From: Pyxicephalus adspersus
Lineage: Eukaryota > Chordata > Amphibia > Anura > Pyxicephalidae
Direction of reading: 5' to 3'
Length of the DNA: 64,000 bases
Assembly (NCBI RefSeq): GCF_032062135.1
Contig: NC_092869.1
Span: 48,474,267 to 48,538,266 of the forward strand
Shown here: piece by piece, positions 1 through 11,299 of the stretch
Layout of the letters: each line of letters starts with the position of its first letter
How positions within the stretch are numbered: the first letter of the stretch is position 1
The notes under the pieces: model-generated
The model's database searches: none
What the model was told of the DNA's origin: nothing
What the model saw: the letters and a program-made list of their open reading frames with translations, nothing else
Program-made: the position numbers and the translations under genes

Positions 1-1199
1 CCATTTCCAATAGGTGTTCAAGTTCCCCTTGTTTTCAATTTTCCTAAGGTTGGCTTTACCACAAACTTCATTTTTCGATAGGGGAACACATCTCTATTTA
101 CTTTCATCTGAATAACATTTGATATTACCATTGGGCTTAGTTAAGATTTGAGGTTTTTGCAAGCAGATTTATTGGTTATATCACACAAAACCACCTGCAA
201 AATGGGTAACAATGGACCAAATGGGTCTGTTCATTATCTTGTATTTAAAGACAGCAGAAGGCAGCTGCATGGCCACACCATTCTTTGGAACCTACATGTA
301 GCAGCCAGGGGTAAATTTCTGCCCCCGCCACCTCCATAGATTAGAATTGGTTCAACTTGCAAGTGTTTAAAATGCTTGTGTGAGGATTTTTTGGTATTTG
401 CAAACGTTTCAATGTGCAGCTACTTGCAAACGCCTGTACAAAGGTTTGCAAATGATCTGTTACCTCTCATGGGAAGAGAGTGTTTGATAGTAGGCGCCCG
501 GGGCCCGTGCACGCTGCAATACCATTAGTCTGAACCTACATCTAAAGGAAATATTGATCAACAATTGGTTAAGATTTATGATGGATAACCTGTGATGTAT
601 GATGGATAAGCAATTCACACACAAAAAATACCCTGCCTGATTATTCAGTTAGATTGATTCAACATTTCTGTCTAATCAATCACCCAATCAATTAACAATG
701 TCACATATTTTACAGCTAGCTAAGAGAGGGAAATCTGTATAATGGAGCCTCCAATAGCTGTAAAAGCTAGGTGGGGTTCTAATCCTTCCTTGCTATATCC
801 AAACACTGTATTTCTTTTTACTTTCCGTGAGATACATTTTGCCATTAAAATTCCAATCTTGTGCTTTAATTCAAGGATTTAGCTGAAATGATATTAGTTT
901 GCTTCATGCAGAAACATTTTCTAAGTCCCCTGTAACTTTGTAGCAAGTCACAAGGTGAGGGTCTGCAGCAAGGAGTGAAATGTGAACTGCACAGGCTCCA
1001 GATTTATTGTGCCAACCCTATGCTGGCACCTCAGACCCTGGTTGATGCCAAAATAAAAATGGCTCTTTCTTTTTGGAACAGTGAGTCTAATGATCAGACA
1101 CAAATCTAGAAACATTATGTTGTTTGCCATGAATTAAAACAAAGAAGTGGCACTAAATCCACTTTTAGGGGTGCATGGGGGTCATCCAGCCGGAGCCCG
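1..1199. other. 5' flank, no gene seen
   Basis: AT-rich DNA with only short, unconvincing reading frames. I recognise no exon, RNA gene or repeat family. It lies upstream of the PRIMA1 coding exons. Confidence 0.5.
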
Positions 1200-1953
1200 G
1201 TCCCTCCTGTCCGGCTGTCTGGTGCTTAATTGGGCGGCTGAGGCTCATGGAATTGCTGGAGAAATCTCCTAATGCCTGAATCAGAAATGAGAACTCTGGA
1301 ATGAATCCAGATCAGGATCCCCCTCCCTCCCTCCTTCCAGCCCCCTGGAATTCACCACATCAGCTCTCACCTCCCAGCCAGGTAGCTGGGCTTCCCCCCT
1401 TCTCTCCAGTGACTATAAGGCTCCCCCTCTATCCTCCTCCTTCCCTCCCTCCACCTATCCAGGATCATGTGGCTCTGGAGAAAAGGAACAATCAAATATC
1501 ACTGAGTGCCAAACACACAATGGACTCACTAGATGTGGATGAGGAATGACTGCAGCAGGCTTAGGAGGACACATTGCAGTCAGCCTGCCTAGAGTTCTGC
1601 ATCCTCTGCTGCTGAGGATGTGACTTGTACTTTGTGCAGGGACAGTTTGGAGGGAAGATGTCACCCTGCAGGGAGCTCAAAGTCTCTGATTCCAAGTCTC
1701 CTGCACTTTGGCTTCTTTGAAGGCTTCCCAGACACACATAACACTTCTGTTTGGTCACCTTTAGGAGAAGAGGGGGCTGAGTGTCCTAAAACTGGAAAAA
1801 GATGCAGCCTAGGGAGGCTGAGACATGGGAGATTTAACCGCTATCTCAAGAGGATCTGGTCCTGGGGGCTCCTGCAGAGACTCCCCAAAAGCTGACAACT
1901 TGAAGACTGGCCACAAGACTGGACAAGCAGAGGGCCCCTCGGTTATCCCAAAG
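1200..1953 (+). promoter_or_regulatory. Candidate non-coding first exon/promoter zone of PRIMA1
   Basis: This stretch is more GC-rich than its surroundings, with C-rich runs at about 1318-1460. It ends at a good splice donor (AAG|GTGAGTG, exon side ending at 1953). PRIMA1 in mammals has a 5' untranslated exon upstream of the exon with the start codon, and the coding exon at 6088 here begins at a splice acceptor, so such an exon must exist upstream. That it is this one is inference from position and one donor site; there is no transcript evidence. Confidence 0.2.
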
Positions 1954-2514
1954 GTGAGTGTTGCCAGCCTCCTCCTGTAGCTGCACCAATGTTTACTTGT
2001 TTGTTGCATGTGTGCCCATAGTTTGGCAATATTGTGGCACGTGTGGTCACCATTGCATTTAGGAGTTTTGGATAGCGTCAAAATCAGGCAACTTTTATCT
2101 TATGATCAGCACCCCAAATGTAAAGGCAAAGCATTCCAGACGGAGGGAGTGTAAGTTTTTGGCATGAACTTACAAATGTTTGTAATTCATCTCTAAATAT
2201 TGTATTACACGCGTTGACAAACAATTCATGTTTAGAAAGCGGCTTTGGAAAACAATAAAAGTCAGGGCTTAAGAACAAGGCAGACGTGTAAGCATTTGTA
2301 ACTCTTTATTGTCTCATGGAAATATAATATGATTAGAATGCAAAATGGCACTTGGCGTTGAGTCTCATCGGACTCAATTTGTTTTATTTAAACAGGTTTA
2401 TATTTGTCATGTTTTATATAATGTTTATGTGTATTTCTATCATATATATGCATGTCTCTGTGTGTGTTTGTATATGACAATTGGGTCAGAGCTTTTGCTA
2501 CAGAAGGAATAACA

Positions 2515-2815
2515 TTGGCACCGTGGCTCTGTGGCTGGCACTTTGGCCTTTTAACACTACAGCCCCAGGATCAGCCGGGGTACTTCCTGCATGGAGGTTC
2601 AATGCTCTCCCCATTTTTGCACAGGCTTCCTCCCCCATGTCAGAAAATATTGAGAAGTGTAATTTAGTGCCCCCCCCCCCAATATTGGCCCTAGACTATG
2701 TGAGAGACACAGTAGCATGCCTATGATAGGTTAGATTGCGAGCTTCTCTTAAAACAGTAAATGGCATTAGGGACTGTACAGCGCTATGTAGTATGCTGGT
2801 GCTATGCTAGGATAT
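2515..2815 (+). repeat. tRNA-derived SINE, degenerate full-length copy
   Basis: The head at about 2516-2580 keeps a tRNA-like A box region (gtggctctgtggctggcac) and a decayed B box near 2568. The body contains the segment 'ttggccctagacta' and the tail ends in 'gactgtacagcgctatgta', a mutated version of the tail also seen at 18716, 32836, 40124 and 49785. This layout matches the tRNA-headed SINEs abundant in frog genomes. The family is recognised from memory of its layout; the exact Repbase name is not known to me. Confidence 0.65.
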
Positions 2816-3817
2816 TACTCCATCACTGAATAGGGCGGCCCTAGGCAGGTGCATGCTGTGGCTTTATGACCCTCAAATCCCGCACACAAATTAGCAACAC
2901 CCCTATTTACAGTGCAGGAAAGACATTAGGAAATGCTGAAAGGGCTCATTAGTTGGAAAGGTCTGCCACTACCACTCCAGCACAATGTCATTTATTGGAG
3001 TCATTTCATTCCCCTGCACAAGTTTTACATTGCACTGAATTGCTTTTAGCTGCTGCATGTAAAAGGGGTTAAGAAACCCCAGCGGACACCATGCAATGTA
3101 AACAGAGCACATCTGCAGCATCAGCACAAAGCTGTCTTCCAGGTGGAGGGAGCAAGTTAATATTTGGCACAAGCTCTCCCAAGAGCCATTCAGCCTTCTC
3201 TCATGTATACTGTTACAGCAGAAACAGATGTATAAAAAATGCAAAGCAGAATTCTTTTAGTAAATATTCAGAGTAGCCTTGACATTTTGCAGGATGGCTG
3301 TGGTGCAACGTCGGTACCATTTAGATTAGGAAACTTTATTTCGGTGTCATTACATTTGTAAAAAGCAGATTGCCCGGGGCAGCTAAGCTATTAGCTCCCT
3401 TGTGTGATGATAGAAAGCCACTTATCCCCAGAGAGATTGGAGAAGTGTAACAGCAGATAAACCTCTTCTGCAGTACAAGGAAATTCTTGTTGGATGGAGA
3501 TTGCAAACCGACTTTCCAATTCTTCACAGAAAGACTGGGGCTCATTCTTTTATCAATGATTCCTTAAAGTGAACCTGTCAGGGTAACAAAACATTCTAAA
3601 AGAAGGTGCCAAGACAGAGAAGAATCCTTATACCATGTCTTTTATCTTTACCCCATTCCATGGAGCCTTTATTAGTATCGTTGGCATCTAACATTTCCAG
3701 GAGTGTTGAATTCCATAGTCCCCATCATTGTGCCATGGTCCCATTCCTTTTGGCACTGCTGAGTCTTGCAGCAATCTAGCGGTTGGAGCCACAACCTGTC
3801 ATTAGGGACATATGTTT

Positions 3818-3842
3818 AATAATAATAATAATAATAATAATA
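3818..3842 (+). repeat. (TAA)n microsatellite
   Basis: A perfect run of about eight AAT/TAA units. Reading frames through it give poly-Asn or poly-Ile and are not genes. Confidence 0.9.
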
Positions 3843-5416
3843 TGTATCTGACACTTCCAGAAGCATTGAATAGCAATGAGTATGAGTATAATGCACTTAT
3901 ATTGGAAGGCATTTCCTGCCGTGCATCCATTGGTTCCATTGGTGGGGTGTTGGCTCCCACTTTCCTTTTTCATGTTCCCTTTATAGCTATGGGACCACCA
4001 TGCAAGCCAGAAATAGGAATATGGGCACCTGATATGTACGTGTTCCCTATCCTCAAAATCACCAGAAGTAGTTGCAAGAGTTGGAGCATAACTGACTTTT
4101 TTAAAGGATGGGTTATCCCAAAAGTGATATTTTTATTGGTGGAGCCTGGTGGTTAGGCCCTGTCTTCGTCTTTGTCTTGTCTTTGCCAATTAGATCTCTA
4201 TACAATCATTACTAATTTTGTTCTTGTCAGCCTAAGAGCTTTGGATGTTCCAGCCCACTAATGAGCAGGGAATGTAACCATAACATTGCCACCACTGATG
4301 GGTGTGACATTTGTCAATTAGCCGGGGCCACGCATAGCCCTGCAGTAATAGCCAACAGTGGAACCTGTGCAGAAATGACTTGGGCAGAGGAGATTTTGGG
4401 GTCCTTGTGCAGTGGAACACTTTGCACCTCACTATGTCCTTTCTGCCCACAAAAATACGGGGCATGAATATCCCAGCAACCCAGACATTTATATATAGTG
4501 AGACATAGGCAGCGCCATTACTGAGCTTTTTCTGAAGATGCCATCTGCTTGGCCCTCAGTGCATGCTGATTCCATAACCTGGAACAAGCTCTGAGGTTAC
4601 AATCAGATGTCATTCTGTATATTCTGTGTTGGTGACTCCAAAACTTTCCATTTTAGGGCTGTGACAATTGTAACATGCATACACCTAAGGACAAGTCCAC
4701 AGAATGTTTTAAGTTGAGCAGTAGAGAAAGGAACTTAAAAATCAAAATCATATGCTTCCTGCTGATTGGAGTGTGAATCAACTGGAGGCATGTCAGACCT
4801 CAGCAGGGAGACCACTGCTTCCGTCCCTCCATGCAGCATGCAGACAGGTGACAGACTTTTCTACCCTGCAGATCCCTGAAAGACTTTACACACCTGATAC
4901 ACCTGAAAATCATCCTGCATTGTATGGGATGACGTAGAGAGCATGCGACCATTAAGGGGTTAAAGAAAAGATTATTTTGGTGATTGGTCATGTAACATGG
5001 ACAGAAGAATAATTTACCCCACTCATTGTGCCCCAGAAAAACATTTACCTTTGCAGGGGGAGGGGGGGTTACTTGGGGGTGATATTGACATTTTTATTTT
5101 TCTACCTGGCTGTTGTTGGTTCCTTGTCCTGATCTCCACTTTCACATCATTGCTGCCTCCTATATTTGGGGAAGGTGAGAGGAGAGGCGTGGGGTCATTT
5201 TAAAAAAATACATTTAAATTTGCAGCGTTGATGAAATATTTTTCGGGATTCTGCTATTAAGATCCTTTTTCCAACCCGTCCATTAAAAGGGTGACAACTG
5301 TCTCCAAAATGTTCTCCTGCATTGTCCCACCATGCACTTACTGTGGAGACTGCAAGTGGCAGTGCTGATCCCCTCTGCAAGGATTATTCACTGGGACGAG
5401 TGAATGTTGTACACAG

Positions 5417-5477
5417 TGTAATAATGATAATAATAATAACGATAATGATAATGATAATAATAACAATAATGATAATG
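5417..5477 (+). repeat. Imperfect (TAA/TGA)n microsatellite
   Basis: About 60 bases of alternating ataatgata-type units with occasional C substitutions (aacgat, aacaat). Confidence 0.85.
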
Positions 5478-6087
5478 TTGTAAGGCTCTGCTGACCCCAG
5501 GCATCCAATCACATGCAAGCAAACCCTTTGTTTTTTATACCTTTCCTTGCATCTGGGTATTCTTTGCAAAGTGAGTTTCCACTGCATTTACCAAGCTATG
5601 CAAATTGCAAAGTGAATAATTTTTGCTGAGTGAACAGTCGAAACTTCTTTAGCATATCAACCTGATTGTGCCGAGGAGGAACAGCCTGGAGATTCTGTAG
5701 TGGATATAGGAAATCCTTGTATCAGGCAGTACCACAGCAGGGGATGACAATGGGTGCTGTTTGCAGTGATGGATGAATCTGTCCTCTGTTATATCTGGGG
5801 TTTCCATACTCAATCATTTCTTTGCATTCTCTGGGTGGGGAAGCAGCGATTGCTGAGTGGCAAAGTTTGCAGAACAAAACACCCATCCTCCTATACGCAT
5901 CAATAGTTCTGTAGTACTGGTTACACTTTGTGTAATATCAGAAGAAATCACTGGGGTAGAGAAGACTGAGGAAATGCTTCCTTGTGCCTGCAGTAGAATA
6001 ATGTCATATGGAGGGCTTTATTTTCTATGGTTATATAGTTGATATGTATAATGTTGGTGGCTTTATAACTCCATTGTCTCTCTCTAG

Positions 6088-6209
6088 TTGTGCAGACTGT
6101 AAGTGGCACCGCAGGCGTGATGCAGAACGGGAGGCCTTGGCTGTATTGTCCATTCTCTTCCTCTCTCCTGATTCGTTGTCTGACTCTCCCTCTCGCTGGA
6201 TTCCTCCAG
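6088..6209 (+). CDS. prima1: PRIMA1 first coding exon: start codon and signal peptide (CDS 6120-6209)
   Basis: PRiMA is a single-pass type I membrane protein that anchors acetylcholinesterase (and butyrylcholinesterase) tetramers at neuronal and synaptic membranes. The exon starts after the acceptor 'tctctctag' and ends at CAG|GTAAGG. The ATG at 6120 has G at -3 and opens 30 codons in phase 0. Residues 8-29 are hydrophobic with Cys10 and Cys20, as expected for the signal peptide; the human exon codes for 31 residues of the same character ending in GF-x-Q. Bases 6088-6119 are 5' untranslated. A GTG-started frame from 6090 is only the in-frame extension into the UTR. Identification rests mainly on the following exons, which join this one in phase. 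Confidence 0.85.
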
Positions 6210-6691
6210 GTAAGGACTGATCTTCTTGTATGGATGGAGGCGTTGGCTGCTCATGCTGTACCAGGGTTCTATCATCATTATATTCATGGATCAGTAGCAG
6301 GATCCCAATATCAGCTTGTGGTGCAGGGTTATAGGATTCCCCAGCACTCGGGGGAGATTTCACTTCCTGATCTGTTATTGTAACAGGAAACGAAGAGAAA
6401 TCTCCCCATTGAGGCAGAGGTTGGATTCCAATGGTTCTTCAAATAAACAATCTGTATGTAAGGAAGCGAAGAAAGTGGGCAGATTCCAGCTTGGTTAGGG
6501 GATCAGAAGAACCCAGATATAGCAAACCTTCCCTTGCATTAGGCTTTATAACACATGATAGTGTATGTAAAACTTAAGAAATATCTTCTGCTATCTACTT
6601 CATTGGTCAGATAAATTTATAGTTGAAAATGTTTTGATCTATATTCAACAGGAGCCAATAAATACGTGTTGATTCTACCAAAAATTCAATT

Positions 6692-7216
6692 CCATATATA
6701 CTCAAATATAAACTGAGGTATCCACTTTTAGCTGAAAAAACAGGAAATCTGCATTGACTCGATTATAAATCTAAGGCACAAAATGCGACCATCACCACTA
6801 ACATTCAAAAAAATGATCAACATAAATGGCAATCAAATTATTGTGAATAAATATATTCCTGGTGTTGTTTTCCTAAAACATTATTTTAAAAGGGAAATAA
6901 AAAAAAAATCACATCAGTAAAATGTCTCCTTGCACACATGGACTCTTTTCCCCCATTTTTACAAGTTAAAGTATTTGGTAGTTTTCATTTGGGTATAATT
7001 TGCTCCTAAATGACCTTTTGTACATTATCATTGTCCTCCAGCACATGGCGCAGCATCCATAATACAAACAGCTTGTGTTTGACAGCTCTTATGTGTCAAA
7101 CCAGAGGCAAATTCACTTCCAGGACAGGCCACTAATTGTCACCTGAGTATAAACTGTGATTTTTATCTATTGCTAAAAAATTCCAATAATCTTGTTTTAT
7201 ACTTGGGTATATATGG
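6692..7216. mobile_element. MITE with ~20-bp terminal inverted repeats, copy 1
   Basis: The left end 'ccatatatactcaaatataa' and the right end 'ttatacttgggtatatatgg' are inverted copies with two mismatches. The interior is non-coding. A second copy with matching ends and shared interior motifs (ctcgagtataaa, gagtataaacc) lies at 36940-37447. The short length, inverted ends and lack of a transposase fit a non-autonomous DNA transposon; superfamily not determined. It sits in the PRIMA1 intron between 6209 and 9467. Confidence 0.7.
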
Positions 7217-7283
7217 TAAGCTGATAACTTTCTGTGCTCCCTGCCTATACTGTACATGTTATGTTGTTCCCAGCTTTCCTTCA

Positions 7284-7404
7284 GGGGCAAATGGGAGGTA
7301 TGGAGAGGGGCAGTTCCTCCAAATCAGGGGCAGTTGGGAGGTATGGAGAGGGGCATTTCCTCCAAATCAGGGCAGTTGGGAGGTATGGGGAGGGCAGTTC
7401 GTCC
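7284..7404 (+). repeat. Tandem repeat, 43-44 bp x ~3
   Basis: Three consecutive copies of a G-rich unit carrying 'ttgggaggtatgg' and 'tcctccaaatcag', starting at 7284, 7327 and 7371. Short overlapping reading frames here are by-products of the repeat. Confidence 0.85.
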
Positions 7405-8239
7405 AACGCAGCACTCTGCATTGCAGTGCTTCCATTATTTTTTTTTTATACATATTTCTAAAAAACACAAATGCCATAATATAAAAGACTAATGAAAAGT
7501 TTATTGTACTACTGTGATAGCTAATATGAGTACAAACAAGGAGAAAAAGCACAGGGATTTTGTTTCAAAAGTGGGATAGCTCCTCCAAATTATGGACAGA
7601 CGAGGGCTATTACCTTTGTGCTAAGGTGACAACACTACTCGCAATGGTTACAGTGGTGGCTGAACGTTGTCACACAAGCACAGGAGTGTGTTGTTTCAAG
7701 CTCCTGCAGAACTGATCGCTGCTCTTTTTATAAGTTTCTGCCCGCCAAAGTCTTCTGGGGAATGGAGACTTTGTAGAAGGGTTGCTCTTCTGGGACCCCC
7801 ACAGTTCTTGCTGGTTCCTTCTTATGACTTTCATGTCAATGTAGGTCACAGTTGTCACATGGAGGGTGGCTTTAAATGAATCATGCAACTGCTGACATTC
7901 CCGTGAAAATCCTGGTTGCTTGGCTTCATGCATCCACAGACTTCCCTACTGTCAGCTACTGACCTGGAACACTCCTGTAGATTAGCGGTTTTAAAGACAG
8001 CCAATCCGTTTTAATTTTCAGGAGGGCACAGGGTCAGTTTTAGGATAGGCAATCACCCAAGGTCCCAACCTACTCCAAGGCACCAACTAACACAATGGCA
8101 GGGGTACAAGAACCTGCAAATGTCTGCTTGGGTCTCCCACTTCATTTTTGCCCAGGGCCCCATTTTATCTAAACCCATCCCTAGAAGGAGGTCAGCGGGC
8201 ACAGAAAAGTTCAGCAGAACATGCAAAGCCAATATTTAT

Positions 8240-8640
8240 ATGTTCATTTTTATTCAGACGATTTTATTTCTGCTTTAATGAGGAATCGTTTGCCTTGCCG
8301 GCTGCCTCATTCTCCAGCAGTCTATGTTTAACTAAGGATATTTGATCTTTATTTGTGTATTTTAATGGGCTTCAATGAAAACCGACTATTTTTATCCTTC
8401 TTGTCCTTTTTTAATATGCCGACTCCATAAATGGTATAATACCGAGCTGACAATTAAGCGTAGATAATTGGCTCGGTACTTCAGCCTGCATGTTCAAGCC
8501 AAATTCCCAGAGCAGCTACATCCATATATTGTCATTAAATGCCGGCATCATCTAATATTAATGGCTTTTCTTTATATAACCTTCATCCGTTATTGAATTA
8601 CGAATAAATTATTCTTTGACTAGTAAAGGTTTACACATCT
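8240..8640. promoter_or_regulatory. Possible conserved non-coding element in PRIMA1 intron
   Basis: Single-copy-looking sequence dense in homeodomain-type and other A/T cores (taatga, attaatgg, ttaattg-like, cataaatg) separated by CpG-containing stretches, without repeats or reading frames of note. This composition is typical of vertebrate developmental enhancers. No alignment was possible, so the call is inference only. Confidence 0.25.
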
Positions 8641-8784
8641 GTAGTAAGATCCGTGCACCCTGAGCCCTCTAAAGTCAAAATTACAAACACTATTGTGAGC
8701 TAGTTGGGTAGGACTATGGCCAATGGCATTTTGAAACTGCTGCAAAATAAGTTAATGTTCAAGAGGACCTGTTATTAAATCTTC

Positions 8785-9145
8785 CCCTAGTCTCACCTTC
8801 AATAAATCTGCCTCCAGCCTCCACTTCATTATATCTGCCCTCCAGCCTTCCTGCTATTAAATCTGCCCTCCAGCCTCCCCGCTATTAAATCTGCCCTCCA
8901 GCCTTCCTGCTATTGAATCTGCCCCCCAGCTTTCCCTTCATAAGGCCTCCCTTCCACCCTCCCCTTCATTAAATCTCCTTTCCAGCCTTCTCTTCATTAA
9001 ATCTGCCCTCTAGCCTTCTCTCCTCATTAAATCTACCCTCTAGTCCCCCCTTTATTAAATCCAACCTCTAGCCCCCTCTTCATTAAGTCTGCCCCCCAGC
9101 CTTCCTTTCATTCTTGCTCAGTTGTATTGGCTCCTCTTCCAGAAG
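8785..9145 (+). repeat. Degenerate ~30-bp minisatellite joined to a dispersed repeat
   Basis: About ten imperfect copies of 'attaaatctgccctccagcc' with variable CT-rich linkers run to about 9110. They pass into 'ttgctcagttgtattggctc', a segment shared with 60150-60200. Related starts occur at 48366 and 60147, so the array grew from the end of a dispersed family. Confidence 0.8.
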
Positions 9146-9466
9146 GCCGGTCTATGTTACCCCAGGGTCAGTGCACCCTCAGCAGCAACTATTACCCCCA
9201 TTCCTATCACGCCAGATCTTGGACCTCCTTGTACAATACATTGTTGATAACAATACAGCTTGGTCAGCGACCCAACCCCAACTTGTGACTGAAGAGTAAA
9301 TGTGCGGCAGCTGATAAAGTCAAGCATGTGCACATTGTAGAAACTTATAAGGACTGGTTACATTTTTTTTTGTAGTATTGCAATGAACAAAAGTGACCAA
9401 TCATAATAACTATTTATGTATATATATTTGTGTATAACCATTTCCATTTTTCCATTGTTTTTTTAG

Positions 9467-9614
9467 ATTGCTCAGACCGAACCCCAGAGAACATGTTCCA
9501 GGTCCACCTTGGAAAATCTGCCCAGTGGATGCCAGCAGGTGTGCCAGTGTAGACCTCCGCCATTACTGCCTCCACCACCCCCTCCTCCACCCCCTCCCAG
9601 ACTTCCAGCGCCTA
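9467..9614 (+). CDS. prima1: PRIMA1 exon: cysteine cluster and proline-rich attachment domain (PRAD)
   Basis: Codes for residues 31-79 plus one base (phase 0 in, phase 1 out). Acceptor 'gtttttttag', donor 'gcgccta|GTAAGT'. It carries four cysteines (C40, C52, C56, C58) in the spacing seen in mammalian PRiMA, then R59-PPP-LL followed by ten consecutive prolines (65-74) and RLPAP. In this family the proline-rich stretch threads through the four C-terminal T-peptides of an acetylcholinesterase tetramer, and the cysteines form disulfides with the catalytic subunits. The CQCRPPP signature and proline tract make this the decisive exon for naming the gene. The 10-proline run is coded by a C-rich tract that could vary in length between individuals. 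Confidence 0.95.
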
Positions 9615-10029
9615 GTAAGTAAACTGTAATCTAGATTCTGATTGTTGGGTTCTGCTGTATCCTCCCTGCTTGGTTCGAGCCATAGTCTGCATTGTGTTGG
9701 TGGATCAGTTCCCTGTATATTCTGTATTCGGTGTGTAACCGGCTTGACACCACATTAGGTTAATCATTATTTCTTCCTGTATATCTGTAGCACCATATAT
9801 TAGACAATTCTTCACTAAGAATTATTGACTTTTGCTCCACCCCCAAGGACCTTACATCCCCACCCCCATAGGTGGATAGGTGCACAGTACGTATAATTTA
9901 CACCTATCAGAGTTTGCTTGTGACAAATGTTTATTATACACAGAGCCATAACAAAGTAAAGGAAATTCATTAACTCTACTTTAGGCCCCAGGATCTAGAA
10001 ATTAAATAACGCTGACACATCAGTTCAGG

Positions 10030-10340
10030 CAATGCGGTGAGCTGTGGGGTTATCGGTTTGCAGAGAGGTCTCATCTCGGTACAATTCCCAGGCACAGAGC
10101 CCAATATCTCTGAAAGCTTTCACACGTAGTATGGATTACTGCTCACAATGGGATCTCTTTATTCTCCTCGGTGAACGCGTTGCAGGAGCCATTTATTAAA
10201 TCTCCAGAAAGGGCGCAGCTTGTGAAAAGTGCACGGCGGCCCCTGGATCAGCTCAGCCCTTCACCCGAGGAGTCCTGAGAAACTGCTAATTTGGAGCAAA
10301 GATTTAGAGCCAGATAACAGAATGTTCCTGGGGGAAAAAA
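10030..10340. promoter_or_regulatory. Possible conserved non-coding element
   Basis: Unique-looking sequence with CpG-containing words (cacacgtagt, gtgaacgcgttgc, tgcacggcggc) next to 'ccatttattaaatc'. No coding frame. Suggested from composition alone. Confidence 0.2.
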
Positions 10341-10859
10341 AGATATTGAAAACCTCATAAAAGTCTCCCTGGCCCGAATGAACCGAGATGTTGGAACACT
10401 TGTAAATGTATCTAAACCTGGGAACAAAAATGTAATATATTCCACTTACCTGCCCAGCATTATAAGGTTAGTTAGGTTCATACCAGAAAAACCTCATGGC
10501 TGCCGCTCCTGTGCACCTAGAATTGGCAAACCAGAGAAAGGGGTATTCTGGGCAGTTGCACAGGGCTGTTGCACAGGGCCCACACCTTCTCTAAGGCACC
10601 AAATAAAATGGTTTCCACCTAATGATTTTTTTCTTTTTTCTGAAGAGTGGGTAAAGTTAGAAAATGGGTCCTTGGACTTGATCCTGCATGAAGTCAAAGT
10701 CCCCAATGCATCTCTTACATGCTGGGTTAAAAACACTCCAGAATAGCTTGATTCTATTTATATCTCAATGCTCACCAGCCTGGGCAATCCTATCCCTCAG
10801 GGTCATTGGAGACGATGGGTCTCCTCGTTTTTTTTCCAAGATGTACAATCTCCTTGTTA

Positions 10860-11110
10860 AAGAGTTTATTTAATAAAGTAGAAATAGTATTAAGCCGGGC
10901 TATAAATAACTTGCGCTTAACGATTCAGCATTTGTCCCATTTCCTCAATAAAAATCCTGTCTGCCCCCGTTATGGATGCGGAGCCGTGACAAAAGTCAAC
11001 CTGATTATCCTGGAGCTGTAATTAATTCTCTATGTTGGCCTGCGCACTTCCAAAGCTCATTAGATGTTGCCAGGCCCCGATCGATATTAAATTGTGCCTT
11101 GTTTAATAAT
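10860..11110. promoter_or_regulatory. Possible conserved non-coding element
   Basis: Contains 'agccgggctataaataact', 'gctgtaattaattctc' and 'ccccgatcgatattaaatt', with no frame or repeat. Composition suggests an enhancer-like element in the PRIMA1 intron; not tested by alignment. Confidence 0.25.
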
Positions 11111-11218
11111 TGGTAATTGTGTGAAAAGAGAAAGAACACTAATTATCGCGCTGGTCGGATCCGTGTTGTTCTTATATGACATGATCAGGAACAGGCGTTT
11201 GCTGATACTTATTATATC

Positions 11219-11281
11219 ACAAATATAATGAAAGATGACACAAATATAATGAAAGGCGATACAAATATAATGAAAGACGAT
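11219..11281 (+). repeat. Tandem repeat, 21 bp x 3
   Basis: Three near-identical copies of 'acaaatataatgaaagrcga' at 11219, 11240 and 11261. Confidence 0.9.
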
Positions 11282-11299
11282 ACAGCCATTTGCTGCTAA

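Larger units (their letters stand above)
2816..6087. other. Upstream region or intron 1 of PRIMA1, no gene seen
   Basis: No exon is recognisable. The segment beginning 'ttaaagtgaacctgtcag' at 3565 resembles the end of a dispersed frog repeat, but no second end was found. Two trinucleotide microsatellites lie here (listed separately). Confidence 0.4.
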
